Positions 1 to 10,084 are shown, counted from the stretch's first letter. The stretch is DNA of 64,000 nt from Rhynchopus sp. YZ270_cl-10 (GCA_964035575.1 OZ037836.1:930001-994000); one strand, 5' to 3'. Translations and numbers: made by a program. The notes: generated by a model from the sequence alone, not told the origin.

Positions 1-327
1 AACCTCCGCCTGCAGAAGCAAACACGCCACCTCAGGATCCCTCACACTCGCCAACTTCTCGGCTGTGATGTCTGTCTCACCCAACGCATGAAGCTCTGCA
101 ATGGCTTCTTGCTTCTGCGTTTTCGTGAGGATGATTGTGTCACCAGCACTCAGCTGCGTCATGTCCGATCCTGCTCCCATCGCTTCGTCTCTGAAACTCA
201 TGCAAAAGCCGTCTTCAGGCAACCCCATTGCAGTCGCCACCTTCTGCCGCATCGTCTCCGTTGTGTCATCCTTACCAACCTCGATCACGTGCGAGTTGTC
301 GGCAAAATCCTTAATAGTTACGTCCAT
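1..327 (-). CDS. Ubiquitin-like/LRR protein, family 1, 5' part (cut by window edge)
   Basis: The frame is open from the ATG at 327 to the left edge, giving 109 codons. They encode a ubiquitin-like beta-grasp domain (about residues 1-75, starting MDVTIKDF and ending LSAGDTIILTKT) and the linker helix (QEAIAELHALGETDITAEKL) that in the neighbouring copies leads into leucine-rich repeats. The repeats themselves lie outside the window. It is the most divergent of the four family-1 copies at its N-terminus (MDVTIKDFADNS against MDLNIKGFDTNQ elsewhere). The leader ACAGAGCGACACAAAA just upstream resembles the leader of the family-2 genes. No diglycine ends the ubiquitin-like domain, so it is probably a fixed domain and not a conjugated modifier. 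Function unknown. Confidence 0.75.
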   Translation of the reverse strand, partial: MDVTIKDFADNSHVIEVGKDDTTETMRQKVATAMGLPEDGFCMSFRDEAMGAGSDMTQLSAGDTIILTKTQKQEAIAELHALGETDITAEKLASVRDPEVACLLLQAEV

Positions 328-841
328 TTGTCTGCTTTTGTGTCGCTCTGTTGTGTGGGGTTGTAGTTGGGGCTGGAGTGGGTCGACATGGTGAAGGAAA
401 AACAACACCTCACCAAAGCCCTTCCTTTGCAGGCAGACGTACAAATTGAATCATGCAGACAACCCTTGAAGGACGTCATATTGATGTTGCTTTTACGACT
501 TTACGTCTTTTCCTTCTGTAGCATGAAAAGGATTCTGCCAACATTGAGTACAGACCTCTTCTGGGTACTCAGGCCATTGTCGAAGCATCCACAGTCCGCG
601 AGGTTGCTACGAAATGCAAGACCAAGACACCTTGCAGATGCTCCAAGCACCAACGGGAAACACGCCTTCGCAAAAAATGGTGTATCAATTCTCCTTCTCA
701 GCAGAACACCGTTCTATGAGAAAAGAAGCGTGACGGGAGGGGGTGAGAAAAGGTGGAGGTGGGGGCCAGCCTTTTGTTGGCAAAATATTGTCGTTGCACT
801 TCGAGAAGAGGGACACTCCGAAGTGTTTATAGCCTTTTGTG
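328..841. other. Intergenic region upstream of the first LRR gene
   Basis: Contains the short leader of the gene ending at 327. Frames that cross it are not conserved in the sister copies of the cluster. No gene, repeat array or RNA gene is recognised. Confidence 0.5.
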
Positions 842-955
842 GGAAATTCCAGCCTCTCCACCCCAGCAGAGACACAAAGACCCAGCTCCAGCAGGGAACC
901 CCCCCGCATGCACATCCACTTCGTGCGCTGTGGCGAGCATCGCCTTCAGGAGCTC
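842..955 (-). pseudogene. Fragment of the ubiquitin-like/ankyrin gene
   Basis: About 105 bp match 7576-7681, inside exon 2 of the ankyrin gene (the stretch encoding HAGGSLLELG and CVSAGVERLE), with a few substitutions. Neither end continues into the rest of that gene. It is a duplication relic showing that the ankyrin/LRR block was copied at least three times in the first 9 kb. Confidence 0.7.
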
Positions 956-1499
956 ACGCCCGAATAAAGGCCTAAAAAAATCTGGCACCGAAGATGACTG
1001 AACAGCAGCAGAAGACGAAGGAGACCCTGCAGCTGAAGGTGGACGTTAAGAGCGCCGCCGATCACGAAAAAGAAAGAAATGTTTATAAGATGATCCTAAG
1101 CCTCTCGTGCTTAGTCACCTTAAGAAACAGGCAAAATAAATGCCTGCTCACGGCTAAGGAGCACCTCACGAAGATACCAAGAAGACAGTGAAAGACCACT
1201 TGGTCTCGGTTTCAGAGTCATTACTCAAAAAAAAAGGGGGTAGGTAAGGGAGGGGAGGTACGTTGTAATGAATAAGACATGGGCTTTTGTGGGGATTCTT
1301 TTGCAGCACTGAGTAAAATAACACAATGTGTGGAACATCTTGCTCAGCACAGCTCTCCTCTCGCACCAAGTAGTAGTCTGTGCCACGGTGAGCAAGACTG
1401 TGCCCCTCTTCTTCTCCGAACCAGAGGACGCAAGCAGACATACTGCCAGAGACCCTCCACCTCGGGGAGGTGCTGCCCTGCCACCAACACACCACGTCG
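956..1499. other. Non-coding spacer with a stem-loop motif and a doubtful small ORF
   Basis: A 65-codon plus-strand frame (994-1191) starts MTEQQQKTKETLQLKVDV and looks protein-like only in its first third. The motif CTAAGCCTCTCGTGCTTAG (about 1094-1112) can fold on a 6-bp stem and recurs near 22920 and 38135. A poly-A/poly-G tract near 1228-1250 matches similar tracts at 2893 and 7018. Confidence 0.4.
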
Positions 1500-2489
1500 T
1501 CATTGTGCGTGTCTCTGTCGCTTCTGGCTTTGCTCGGGGGATTCGTCTCTGCTGCGTTTCGGACGTGCTTCAACCACAAGCTTACTCAGCTCGCCGTTCC
1601 TCACTTCGTTCGACACAACACTGCTGCAGCCGGAAAGGTAAATGCTCCTCAACGAAGCGCAGTTCTCAACAAATTCCTTAGTACCAGACCAAGTATTCAA
1701 ACCAATCGACGTCACGTTCCTGAGTGGTGATAAATCGAGGGTCGTTAAGCTGCTACAGTTCTGAAGGAACCCTGCCTCAACCTGCGTCACATTGCTGAGT
1801 GGAGATAAATCGATGTTGGTTAAGTTGCTGCAGTCGTACAGAAAGCTGCCATCAATCTGCGTCACGTTGTTGAGTGGTGATAAATCGAGGGCGGTTAAGC
1901 TCGTGCAGCCGGCAAGAAAGGCGGGATCAATCTGCGTCAGGTTGCTGAGTGGAGATAACTCCAGTGTCGTTAAGCTGCTGCAGCTCCAAAGAAAATATGC
2001 ACCCACTTTCATAACATTGCTCAACCCAGAGAGGTCGATACTTGTCAACGAGGTGCAGTCTGCCAGGAACCAGTGTCCAATGTGAGTCACAATGGACTCA
2101 GCACTGAGATCAAGTCTCGTCAACGAAGTGCGTGCCAAGAAGTCATTCGGAATGACAGTCGCAACCTCCGCCTGCAGAAGCAAACACGCCACCTCAGGAT
2201 CCATCACACTCTCCAACTTCTCGGCTGTGATGTCGGTCACACCCAACGCATGAAGCTCTGCAATGGCTTCTTGTTTCTGCGTTTTCGTGAGGATGATTGT
2301 GTCACCAGCACTCAGCTGCGTCATGTCCGCTCCTTCTCCCATCGCTTCGTCTCCGAAACTCATGCAAAAGCCGTCTTCAGGCAACCCCATTGCAGTCGCC
2401 ACCTTCCGCCGCAAGTCCTCCACTGCGTCATCTTCACCCACCTCGACTGTGTGCTGATTCGTGTCGAAACCCTTGATGTTCAGGTCCAT
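1500..2489 (-). CDS. Ubiquitin-like/LRR protein, family 1 (copy B, 329 aa)
   Basis: Start chosen at the ATG of MDLNIKGFDTNQ (2489). The frame is open upstream to 2762, but that extension is low-complexity and not conserved among copies. Residues 1-75 form a ubiquitin-like domain, about 76-130 a helical linker (ITAEKLESVMDPEV), then six to seven LRRs of 25 residues of the type LDLSPLSNVTQIDxxFLxxC. This is the BspA/TpLRR style common in protist surface and intracellular proteins. The C-terminus (RPKRSRDESPEQSQKRQRHAQ) carries two basic clusters typical of a bipartite nuclear signal. It is exactly 25 residues shorter than copies C and D, which is one repeat. No signal peptide or membrane segment is seen. 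Binding partner unknown; protein-protein interaction is the usual role of LRRs. Confidence 0.85.
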   Translation of the reverse strand: MDLNIKGFDTNQHTVEVGEDDAVEDLRRKVATAMGLPEDGFCMSFGDEAMGEGADMTQLSAGDTIILTKTQKQEAIAELHALGVTDITAEKLESVMDPEVACLLLQAEVATVIPNDFLARTSLTRLDLSAESIVTHIGHWFLADCTSLTSIDLSGLSNVMKVGAYFLWSCSSLTTLELSPLSNLTQIDPAFLAGCTSLTALDLSPLNNVTQIDGSFLYDCSNLTNIDLSPLSNVTQVEAGFLQNCSSLTTLDLSPLRNVTSIGLNTWSGTKEFVENCASLRSIYLSGCSSVVSNEVRNGELSKLVVEARPKRSRDESPEQSQKRQRHAQ

Positions 2490-3058
2490 GTCTTTGTTGT
2501 GGTTTTGTGTTCTGATCTCTGTGTGTGGTGGTGGGGTGTGGAGGACAACAAGCCTGCAGTCCTTTTCAAGAACCTTGCCAACAACAACTGTGGGAAGAAG
2601 GGCCCTCTCTCTCCCCAACCCACAACCCACAACCCCCGACTTCAGATCTCTCACCTCTCCACCCCCTCTCCCTGAACCAGCGCCCTTCACAGACGTTCCC
2701 TCCTCACGAAAGCAAACCCACCTTCCCCTGCCCCATGCACCTTTACCTGCCTCGTTCTGCACAAGAAACCCGCAGGACCTGGTCTGATGCGCTCAGTCTT
2801 TGCTCGAGGCACCCTGAAGATCTTGTGAAGGAGGATGCCCAGGACCAATAATAAGGACCCTGAGGGACGTTTAGCACCCTAAGGACCAATTGGAAAAAAA
2901 AGGGGGGTTGGGCGGTACGTTGTTATGAATAAGACAATGGGTTTTTTGTGAGGATTCTTTTGCAGCACGGCGTACTGCCAGACACACTGTATCATATGGT
3001 GTGCACCAACACAGCCCTTTGTGCAACCCTTCCCCCTATCCCCTTCCACTTCTACGTT
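2490..3058. other. Duplicated intergenic block
   Basis: The sequence from the LRR start to about 3058 is nearly identical to 6613-7182. It holds the GA-rich leader of the LRR gene, two copies of CCCACAA, and the 3' flank of the truncated ankyrin gene. No gene is supported. Confidence 0.6.
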
Positions 3059-3378
3059 CTACACCAGATCGCCAAACCCCTTTCGGATGAGCAGGGTACG
3101 TGCCGAAAGGGAGAACGTGGCTGCACCTGTTGTCGTGGCACGCACAGCGTCTGTACGTGCACCCGCTGCGATCAGCATCTGCGCTGTGCACCTCAGGGTG
3201 TCTGCACTGCTGCCGTCTGCGGAGGCAAGGAGCGCTATCAATGCTGTGTTCCCGTCTGCCGCCACCGCCCCCGCCGACGCACCTGCCTCCAGCAACGCAG
3301 CCACCGCTCTCTGTACAAACCCTGCACCCCCACGACCCGCCGTCACAACATGCATCAGCGCAGTCCTCCCCACCAAAA
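3059..3378 (-). pseudogene. 3' fragment of the ubiquitin-like/ankyrin gene
   Basis: Encodes the last 105 or so residues of the ankyrin protein (TALMHVVTAGRGGAGFVQRA to TLLIRKGFGDLV) and is almost identical to 7183-7500. It breaks off at about 3378, directly against the 3' end of LRR copy C. The junction is probably a recombination point in the tandem duplication. The frame is open but has no start or ubiquitin-like domain. Confidence 0.8.
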
Positions 3379-3388
3379 CTGAACGTCG

Positions 3389-4453
3389 TCATTGTGCGTG
3401 TCTCTGTCGCTTCTGGATTTGCTCGGGGGATTCGTCTCTGCTTCGTTTCGGACGTGCTTCAACCACAAGCTTACTCAGCTTTTTGTCGTTCCTCACTTCG
3501 TTGGACACAACACTGCTGCAGCCGGAAAGGTAAATGCTCCTCAACGAAGTGCAGTTCGCAGCAAAGTAAGTATTACCATAAGTAGTGACAAAAATCGACG
3601 TCACGTTGCTGAGTGGTGACAAATCCAGGGTCGTTAAGCTGCTGTAGTTCGCGAGGAAATATGAACCGACCTTCGACACGTTGCTGAGTGAAGATAAATC
3701 TTGGGTTGTTAAGCTGCTGCAGTTCTGAAGGAAATGTGAGCCCACCTGCGTCACCTTGCTGAGTGGAGACAAACCCAGGGTCGTTAAGCTGCTGCAGTTC
3801 GCGAGGAATTATGAACAGACCTGCGTCACGTTGGTGACTGGAGATAAATCGATGTTGGTTAAGCTCGTGCAGCCGGCAAGAAAGTGGCAATCAATCTGCG
3901 TCAAATTGCTGAGTGGAGATAAATCCAGGATAGTTAAGTTGCTGCAGTTCGCAAGGAAGCTCACACCAACCAGCATAACATTGCTCAACCCAGAGAGGTC
4001 GATACTTGTCAACGAGGTGCAGTCATATAGGAAGCCGTCTCCAATGCGAGTCACAATGGACTCAGCACTGAGATCAAGTCTCGTCAACGAAGTGCCTGAC
4101 AAGAAGTCATTCGGAATGAAAGTCGCAACCTCCGCCTGCAGAAGCAAACACGCCACCTCAGGATCCCTCACACTCTTCAACTTCTCGGCTGTGATGTCGG
4201 TCACACCCAACGCATGAAGCTCTGCAATGGCTTCTTGTTTCTGCGTTTTTGTGAGGATGATTGTGTCACCAGCACTCCGCTGCGTCATGTCCGCTCCTTC
4301 TCCCATCGCTTCGTCTCCGAAACTCATGCAAAAGCCGTCTTCAGGCAACCCCATTGCAGACGCCACCTTCCGCCGCAAGCCCTCCACTGTGTCATCTTCA
4401 CCCACCTCGACTGTGTGCTGATTCGTGTCGAAACCCTTGACGTTCAGGTCCAT
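3389..4453 (-). pseudogene. Ubiquitin-like/LRR protein, family 1 (copy C) with one in-frame stop
   Basis: Starts at MDLNVKGFDTNQ (4453) and has the same layout as copies B and D: ubiquitin-like domain, linker, LRRs and a basic tail ending KRQRHAQ. At 3809-3811 a TAA stands where the sister copies have a TAT or other aromatic codon (VTQVGxYFL). The same frame then continues unbroken for 140 codons to the normal end. So the gene either makes a 214-residue truncated protein or is a young pseudogene. With the stop ignored, its length (354 codons) equals copy D. Nothing here indicates a reassigned stop code, because TAA, TAG and TGA all end other genes in the window. Confidence 0.8.
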
Positions 4454-4581
4454 GTCTTTGTTGTGGTTTTGTGTTCTGATCTCTGTGTGTGGTGGTGGGG
4501 TGTGGAGGACAACAAGCCTGCAGTCCTTTTCAAGAACCTTGCCAAACTAAACTGTAGGAAGAAAGGCCCCTCTCTCCCCGA

Positions 4582-4702
4582 CCCACAACCCACAACCCAC
4601 AACCCACAACCCACAACCCACAACCCACAACCCACAACCCACAACCCACAACCCACAACCCACAACCCACAACCCACAACCCACAACCCACAACCCACAA
4701 CC
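4582..4702. repeat. (CCCACAA)n minisatellite, about 17 copies
   Basis: Perfect 7-bp tandem repeat in the leader region of copy C. The same position in copies B (near 2626) and D (near 6738) holds only two units, so the array expanded in this copy after duplication. Confidence 0.95.
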
Positions 4703-4879
4703 CCCGACTTCAGATCTCTCTCCTCTCCACCCCCTCTCCCTGAACCAGCGCCCTTCACAGACGTTCCCTCCTCACGAAAGCAAACCCACCTTCCCCCACC
4801 CCACCCCACGCAAGGAAGCATGTCAAAGGTGCCAAAAGCACCCCACCGCCAGACACAGCTTCCCCTCTGCAGCTCACCC

Positions 4880-5135
4880 CTTCTGCACAAGAAACCGGTG
4901 GTACGGGTTGCAGGGGCGGTGCGGGTGCAAACGTTGGAAGACGGATGAATCGAGATGTCTGTGGACGTGACGCAGGACATAGTGTGAACCATGCTGCAGA
5001 AGTGGACGGGAAGGGGTGTTCGTACACCACCTCTGCCAGGCGACGTAGTACAGGGACATGCGTGTGGAACGCAGAGCTGCTGGCACGGCTGGATCTGGCG
5101 GAGGAAAACCTGTCGGACAGCGTGCAGACTCGCCG
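4880..5135 (+). pseudogene. Relic of a LINE ORF1
   Basis: Broken plus-strand frames here match two parts of ORF1 of the complete LINE at 42543-50323: the WYGLQG...CGRG segment followed by EMSVDVT, and then ARLDLAEENLxDSV. In the LINE these lie in one frame about 30 residues apart. The copy has several frame changes and stops and is clearly older than the intact element. It lies between two LRR genes, so LINE insertion in these clusters has happened more than once. Confidence 0.7.
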
Positions 5136-5547
5136 TAGGGTAAGGTGGGTACTACATATACGTGGAGGAATAGTCCCGTGGAGGACAACAAGACTGACAA
5201 CGATTTCAGGGGTGATGAAGTACAGATAAAAGGGCGGGGAAGTACGCTTGTAATTGAATAAGACATTGTATTATTGTGGGGATATCTTTTGCAGCGTAAA
5301 AATAACACACTGTGTGGAACGTCTTGCTCAGCACAGCTCTCTCCTCATGCCCAGACACCATCAAAAGAGAAGGCTGTGGGGAAAAGAAAAGGGCTCACTG
5401 GAAATACTTGCCACTCAAAACGCGTACTCAGTATTGACGACCGCAAAGACTGATCTCCTCTGTGCACTCTTCATTCCGAGCCACGATGTAGCTTCTGCGC
5501 GCCTCCATGAGCCTCTCCCTGTTCCCTGCCACCAACACACCACGTCG
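5136..5547. other. 3' flank of LRR copy D
   Basis: Shares the ATTATTGTGGGGAT... / CACAATGTGTGGAAC block with the 3' flank of copy B (about 1265-1350). No separate gene is seen. Confidence 0.45.
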
Positions 5548-6612
5548 TCATTGTGCGTGTGTCTGTTGCTTCTGGATTTGCTCGGGGGATTCGTCTCTGC
5601 TTCGTTTCGGACGTGCTTCAACCACAAGCTTACTCAGCTCGCCGTTCCTCACTTCGTTGGACACAACACTGCTGCAGCCGGAAAGGTAAATGCTCGTCAA
5701 CGAAGTGCAGTTCGCAGCAAATTGCGTAGCATTCGTCAAAATAAATAAACTAATTGACGTCACATTGCTAAGTGGTGATAAATCGATGGTAGTTAAGCTC
5801 TGGCATCCGGTAAGAAAGTTGTGATCAATCTGCGTCACGTTGTTGAGGGGTGATAAATCCAGGCTCGATAAGTTCTTGCAGTGCGCAAGGAACCACGCAC
5901 CAACCTGCGTCACGTTGGTGAGTGGAGATAAATCGATGCTCGTTAAGCTCGTGCACATGGAAAGAAAGCTGTCATCAATCCGTGTCACGTTGCTGAGTGC
6001 TGATAAATCGATGGTGGTTAAGCTGATACAGCAGAAAAGAAACCTGTCCTCAACCTTCGTCACGTTGCTGAGTGGAGATAAATCCAGGGCCGTTAAGCTT
6101 TTGCAGTTCGCAAGGAAGCTCACACCAACCTGCGTCACTTTGCTCAACCCAGAGAGGTCGATACTTGTCAACGAGGTGCAGTCTGCCAGGAAGCCGTCTC
6201 CAATGCGAGTCACAATGGACTCAGCACTGAGATCAAGTCTCGTCAACGAAGTGCGTGCCAAGAAGTCATTCGGAATGAAAGTCGCAACCTCCGCCTGCAG
6301 AAGCAAACACGCCACCTCAGGATCCTCCACACTCTCCAACTTCTCGGCTGTGATGTCTGTCTCACCCAACGCATGAAGCTCTGCAATGGCTTCGTACTTC
6401 TGCGTTTTTGTGAGGATGATTGTGTCACCAGCACTCAGCTGCGTCATGTCCGCTCCTTCTCCCATCGCTTCGTCTCCGAAACTCATGCAAAAGCCGTCTT
6501 CTGGCAACCCCACTGCAGACGCCACCTTCCGCCGCAAGCCCTCCACTGTGTCATCTTCACCCACCTCGACTGTGTGCTGATTCGTGTCGAAACCCTTGAT
6601 GTTCAGGTCCAT
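5548..6612 (-). CDS. Ubiquitin-like/LRR protein, family 1 (copy D, 354 aa)
   Basis: Start set at the conserved MDLNIKGFDTNQ (6612); the 46 upstream codons are not conserved. Domains: ubiquitin-like 1-75, linker to about 130, then LRRs of 25 residues (LDLSAESIVTRIGDGFLADC, IDLSGLSKVTQVG..., seven to eight units, the last interrupted by a short insert SLFILTNATQ), then a conserved cap (SIYLSGCSSVVSNEV) and the tail RPKRSRDESPEQIQKQQTHAQ. The second basic cluster of the nuclear-signal-like tail is weakened in this copy (QKQQT instead of QKRQR). No membrane segment. It lies just downstream of the complete ankyrin gene on the same strand, and both start with a ubiquitin-like domain. Confidence 0.87.
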   Translation of the reverse strand: MDLNIKGFDTNQHTVEVGEDDTVEGLRRKVASAVGLPEDGFCMSFGDEAMGEGADMTQLSAGDTIILTKTQKYEAIAELHALGETDITAEKLESVEDPEVACLLLQAEVATFIPNDFLARTSLTRLDLSAESIVTRIGDGFLADCTSLTSIDLSGLSKVTQVGVSFLANCKSLTALDLSPLSNVTKVEDRFLFCCISLTTIDLSALSNVTRIDDSFLSMCTSLTSIDLSPLTNVTQVGAWFLAHCKNLSSLDLSPLNNVTQIDHNFLTGCQSLTTIDLSPLSNVTSISLFILTNATQFAANCTSLTSIYLSGCSSVVSNEVRNGELSKLVVEARPKRSRDESPEQIQKQQTHAQ

Positions 6613-7182
6613 GTCTTTGTTGTGGTTTTGTGTTCTGATCTCTGTGTGTGGTGGTGGGGTGTGGAGGACAACAAGCCTGCAGTCCTTTTCAAGAACCTTG
6701 CCAAAAACTGTCTGGAGAAGGGCCCCTCTCTCCCGACCCACAACCCACAACCCCCGACTTCAGATCTCTCACCTCTCCACCCCCTCTCCCTGAACCAGCG
6801 CCCTTCACAGACGTTCCCTCCTCACGAAAGCAAACCCACCTTCCCCTGCCCCTCTCACGCACCTTTACCTGCCCCGTTCTGCACAAGAAACCCGCAGGAC
6901 CTGGTCTGATGCGCTCAGTGTTTGCTCGAGGCACCCTGAAGAGCGTCTTGTGAAGGAGGATGCCCAGGACCAATAATGAGGACCCTGAGGACGTTTAGCA
7001 CCCTAAGGACCAATTGGAAAAAAAAGGGGGGTTGGGCGGTACGTTGTTATGAATAAGACAATGGGTTTTTTGTGAGGATTCTTTTGCAGCACGGCGTACT
7101 GCCAGACACACTGTATCATATGGTGTGTACCAACACAGCCCTTTGTGCAACCCTTCCCCCTATCCCCTTCCACTTCTACGTT
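6613..7182. other. Intergenic block shared with 2490-3058
   Basis: Leader of copy D, two CCCACAA units, and the 3' flank of the ankyrin gene with a poly-A/poly-G tract near 7018. It sits between two genes read in the same direction. Confidence 0.5.
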
Positions 7183-9122
7183 CTACACCAGATCGCCAAA
7201 CCCCTTTCGGATGAGCAGGGTACGTGCCGAAAGGGAGAACGTGGCTGCACCTGTTGTCGTGGCACGCACAGCGTCTGTACGTGCACCCGCTGCGATCAGC
7301 ATCTGCGCTGTGCACCTCAGGCTGTCTGCACTGCTGCCGTCTGCAGAGGCAAGGAGTGCTATCAATGCTGTGTTCCCGTCTGCCGCCACCGCCTTCGCCG
7401 ACGCACCTGCCTCCAGCAACGCAGCCACCGCTCTCTGTACAAACCCTGCACCCCCACGACCCGCCGTCACAACATGCATCAGCGCAGTCCTCCCAGACGC
7501 ATCACACACATCCACACCCCGCACGTCCTCCCCCATATCCTCAAGCAGCACACCGAGACACACCTCTACCCTCTCCAGCCTTTCCACCCCAGCAGAGACA
7601 CAGCGACCCAGCTCCAGCAGGGAACCCCCCGCATGCACATCCACTTCGTGCGCTGTGGCGAGCATCGCCTTCAGGAGCTCTGCGTCCAGCAGTGGGATGG
7701 CCGCCATCAGAGGGCTACACTTTCCCATGGAGATAGACGCCCCGAGAGCTACCAAACTGCGTGCAACGTCGGCCTGTGAATGCTTCAACGCACAGTGCAG
7801 TGCGGTCCCGACCGAGGTTGCCTCTGTGCTCGAGACATCAATGTCAAAGACGTCCCCGCAGCGTGCCCTCAGTGTTTCCAGGAGAGCCATGTTCCCATAC
7901 GCAGTCGCATTGTGCACAAGAGATGTGAACCCACGGTGAAAACGGTTTTCACCAAACACATTCGGAACTGCCCCGTGGTCGAGCAGCAGGCACGCTATCT
8001 TGGCTGAGGTGGTATGTGGTTCAAAGGCACTGCATATATAGAGTGGCACATCCTCTATGTGTGTGGTCGTGGTCATGGTGGAGGTGGAGGTGGTGCTTGT
8101 ACCCGTGGAGGAAGTGTGGCACGAAGCTATAGGGATAGACGGTGTAGTCGTCACGTCGCTGGCTTCAATTGCAGTGTGGATGAGGGCAAGGCACGCAGCC
8201 TCGTTGTTGGCGCTGCAAGGGCATGAGGCATGCCGGAGCAATGACGGAAGCAGATCTGTCAAGAAGAGGTGGCTTTCGAAAGATTTTTTATTCCTCAAAA
8301 AGATTCTAAAAAAAAACTCAAAATATGTATAAAAAATCTCTGGATAAAAACCCCCCCCCAACGGATAGGACACAAAAGGGTTGAGGGAAATCGGTAAAAA
8401 AAAACCCCCCCAAAAAAAGAGAAGTTGAAAGTGCAAACGCCCCATCGGCAGACGCAGGACACTGCTTTCTCCGATCACCGAAACGTTGTAAGAAAAGAAA
8501 GGGACTTTTTTTGAGATGATCTCTCGTCTGTTAATCACCGCATCACCATCCAGAAAATCTGGGAATACATTTCATTGTTTCCCCCCATACCCGGAAAGAG
8601 GTACCCCGTGAGCCCTGCTGTGAGACAGATGTCAAGCACTTTTGCTGATGAACCGTCGTTGATGTTGGCGCAGTGGCACGACCGTCGCTGGGAAAGGAAG
8701 AGAGTCGCATACGGCCGCGGTCCTAGGTAGCCCGCTTCGAAGCAGAGCGCAAGGACCTCGGGGGTGACCTCCGTTGCTGTCGATGTCGTCGCGGGCGCAG
8801 CGGTATCACCACCCACCACGCTCCACACCCGCTGACACACTATTTTACCCCGCGCACTATCTCCCACCCCATGCACACCCCTCAACACCTCACGCGCCAC
8901 CACCCCCACATCGGCACAAACCTCCAACACATCTCCAAGAGACAAGACACGAAGGTGCTCCTCCTCCAGCACAGACCCCCTATACGAAATCAGATACGTC
9001 CCTTCAGCCACCCCGAGGTGTGTGCCCAGTGTGCTCGTCAAAGCGGAAAGCGTGATGTCCTCGGACACCTCAAGGGGGGTCACGTCCAAGCCTATAGCTG
9101 AGGCGTCGATTAAAAGCTCCAT
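7183..9122 (-). CDS. Ubiquitin-like/ankyrin-repeat protein, two exons (about 534 aa)
   Basis: Exon 1 runs 9122-8591 and exon 2 8255-7183. Exon 1 starts MELLIDASAIGLDV and encodes a ubiquitin-like domain (about residues 1-70) and a first repeat region (TPEVLALCFEAGYLG). Its frame would stop at 8535, but a GTATGG donor at 8590 and an acceptor after CCTCTTCTTGACAG at 8256 join the frames in phase, giving LFPDLLPSLLRHAS. Exon 2 has a Thr/Ser-rich stretch and ankyrin-type repeats (KIACLLLDHGAVPN, TALHCALKHSQADVARSLVA, TALMHVVTAG, NTALIALLASADG) and ends KGFGDLV. Family knowledge: ankyrin repeats bind proteins, and ubiquitin-like domains often recruit the proteasome or E3 machinery. The specific role here is unknown. 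Two truncated copies lie at 842 and 3059. Confidence 0.8.
8256..8590 (-). other. Spliceosomal intron (335 bp)
   Basis: Donor GTATGG, acceptor preceded by the pyrimidine run CCTCTTCTTGACAG. The interior has C runs and A/T runs with stops in the joined frame. Removing it restores one continuous ubiquitin-like/ankyrin frame, while an alternative GTACCT donor 13 bases upstream would not. The CHO2 fragment at 63164 has a similar GTATGT donor candidate. Confidence 0.75.
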
Positions 9123-9900
9123 TGCTGTGTTTTTGTTTGTGCGTAAAAGTGTGTAATAAATATCCTGGTGGTGATATTTTTTTATTACTGCAAATGCGCT
9201 CCCACCTGACTACCTGGCAAGTGAAGAGGAAACCCTCTTTGAGGCCAAAAATACTACGGTGTCAATAACTATCTTCACCCCACACAGGAAAAACGGGAAA
9301 CGAAATAGGGGGAGAGTTTGTTAGTTGTACGCTTCCACCTGGTGGTGATATTTTTTATTACTGCAAATGCGCTCCCACCTGACTACCTGGCAAGTGAAGA
9401 GGAAACCTCTCTGAGGCCAAAAATATATCCGTTTCGCTTGATCAGATCTCGACCGTTTGTTGCATTGCACGCTTCCACATTTTTTTTTTTTGAAAAAATT
9501 GATTGTTTCCAGCACACGCGGACTGTGTCAGTGTGTGATGGTATATGAGTATTGCCTGAAGTACAGAAAATGGGAGTGTCGGTGGCGGAGCACAAAAGAG
9601 GTAAAATGAGAAACATATCGGGTGGGGTCTCTGATCTAATCTGTGCGACGAATATATTTCCCCTAACACGCCATGTTTGGCCAGGGCCTCTCCAGCGCGT
9701 CAGTTGCAAAAAAAAAAGGGGTGAGTAGGCTCTTATAAAATTCAGCTATCTGATGAAAGGAGCGAGGAGGTTGCAGGATGCAAAAGGGTTTGTGGTGAGG
9801 GGGTTAAAAACGAAACCACCGTGGTGGAGTATAAGAGTGGGGGCTCGAGGTGGTGGTGTGCAAGGGACAACAAAACAAGGTAAGGGGAGAGGGTCTCAGA
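9123..9900. repeat. 177-bp direct duplication plus spacer
   Basis: The block starting CTGGTGGTGATATT with GCTCCCACCTGACTACC occurs at 9164-9250 and again at 9341-9428. The motif CTGAAGTACAGAAA (9556-9569) recurs in the family-2 flanks and in the terminal repeats of the VIPER-like element. No gene is seen. Confidence 0.7.
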
Positions 9901-9904
9901 GAGG

Positions 9905-9911
9905 TATTTTG

Positions 9912-9942
<31 letters not shown>

Positions 9943-9945
9943 GAA
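9905..9945. repeat. (TTTTG)n microsatellite
   Basis: Seven to eight TTTTG units. The same array with different copy numbers precedes the 78-codon plus-strand ORF in each family-2 cassette (35101, 40797, 51438, 53565). Confidence 0.9.
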
Positions 9946-10084
9946 AAGCTTCGTTGTATTAGTGTGGACACCCGAGGAGTGTGCTCCACTGTGTTCTCCT
10001 TTTCAACGTGGCCACCATCGTTTTCGTTGGCTTCACATCAGTTTTGCATTTTCATGACTTTTCAGTTTCTCTATCTTCTGCGAT

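Noticed and set aside
4582-4702. Telomere repeat
   Set aside because: CCCACAA is internal, present at two units in sister copies and does not match TTAGGG-type repeats; it is a local minisatellite.
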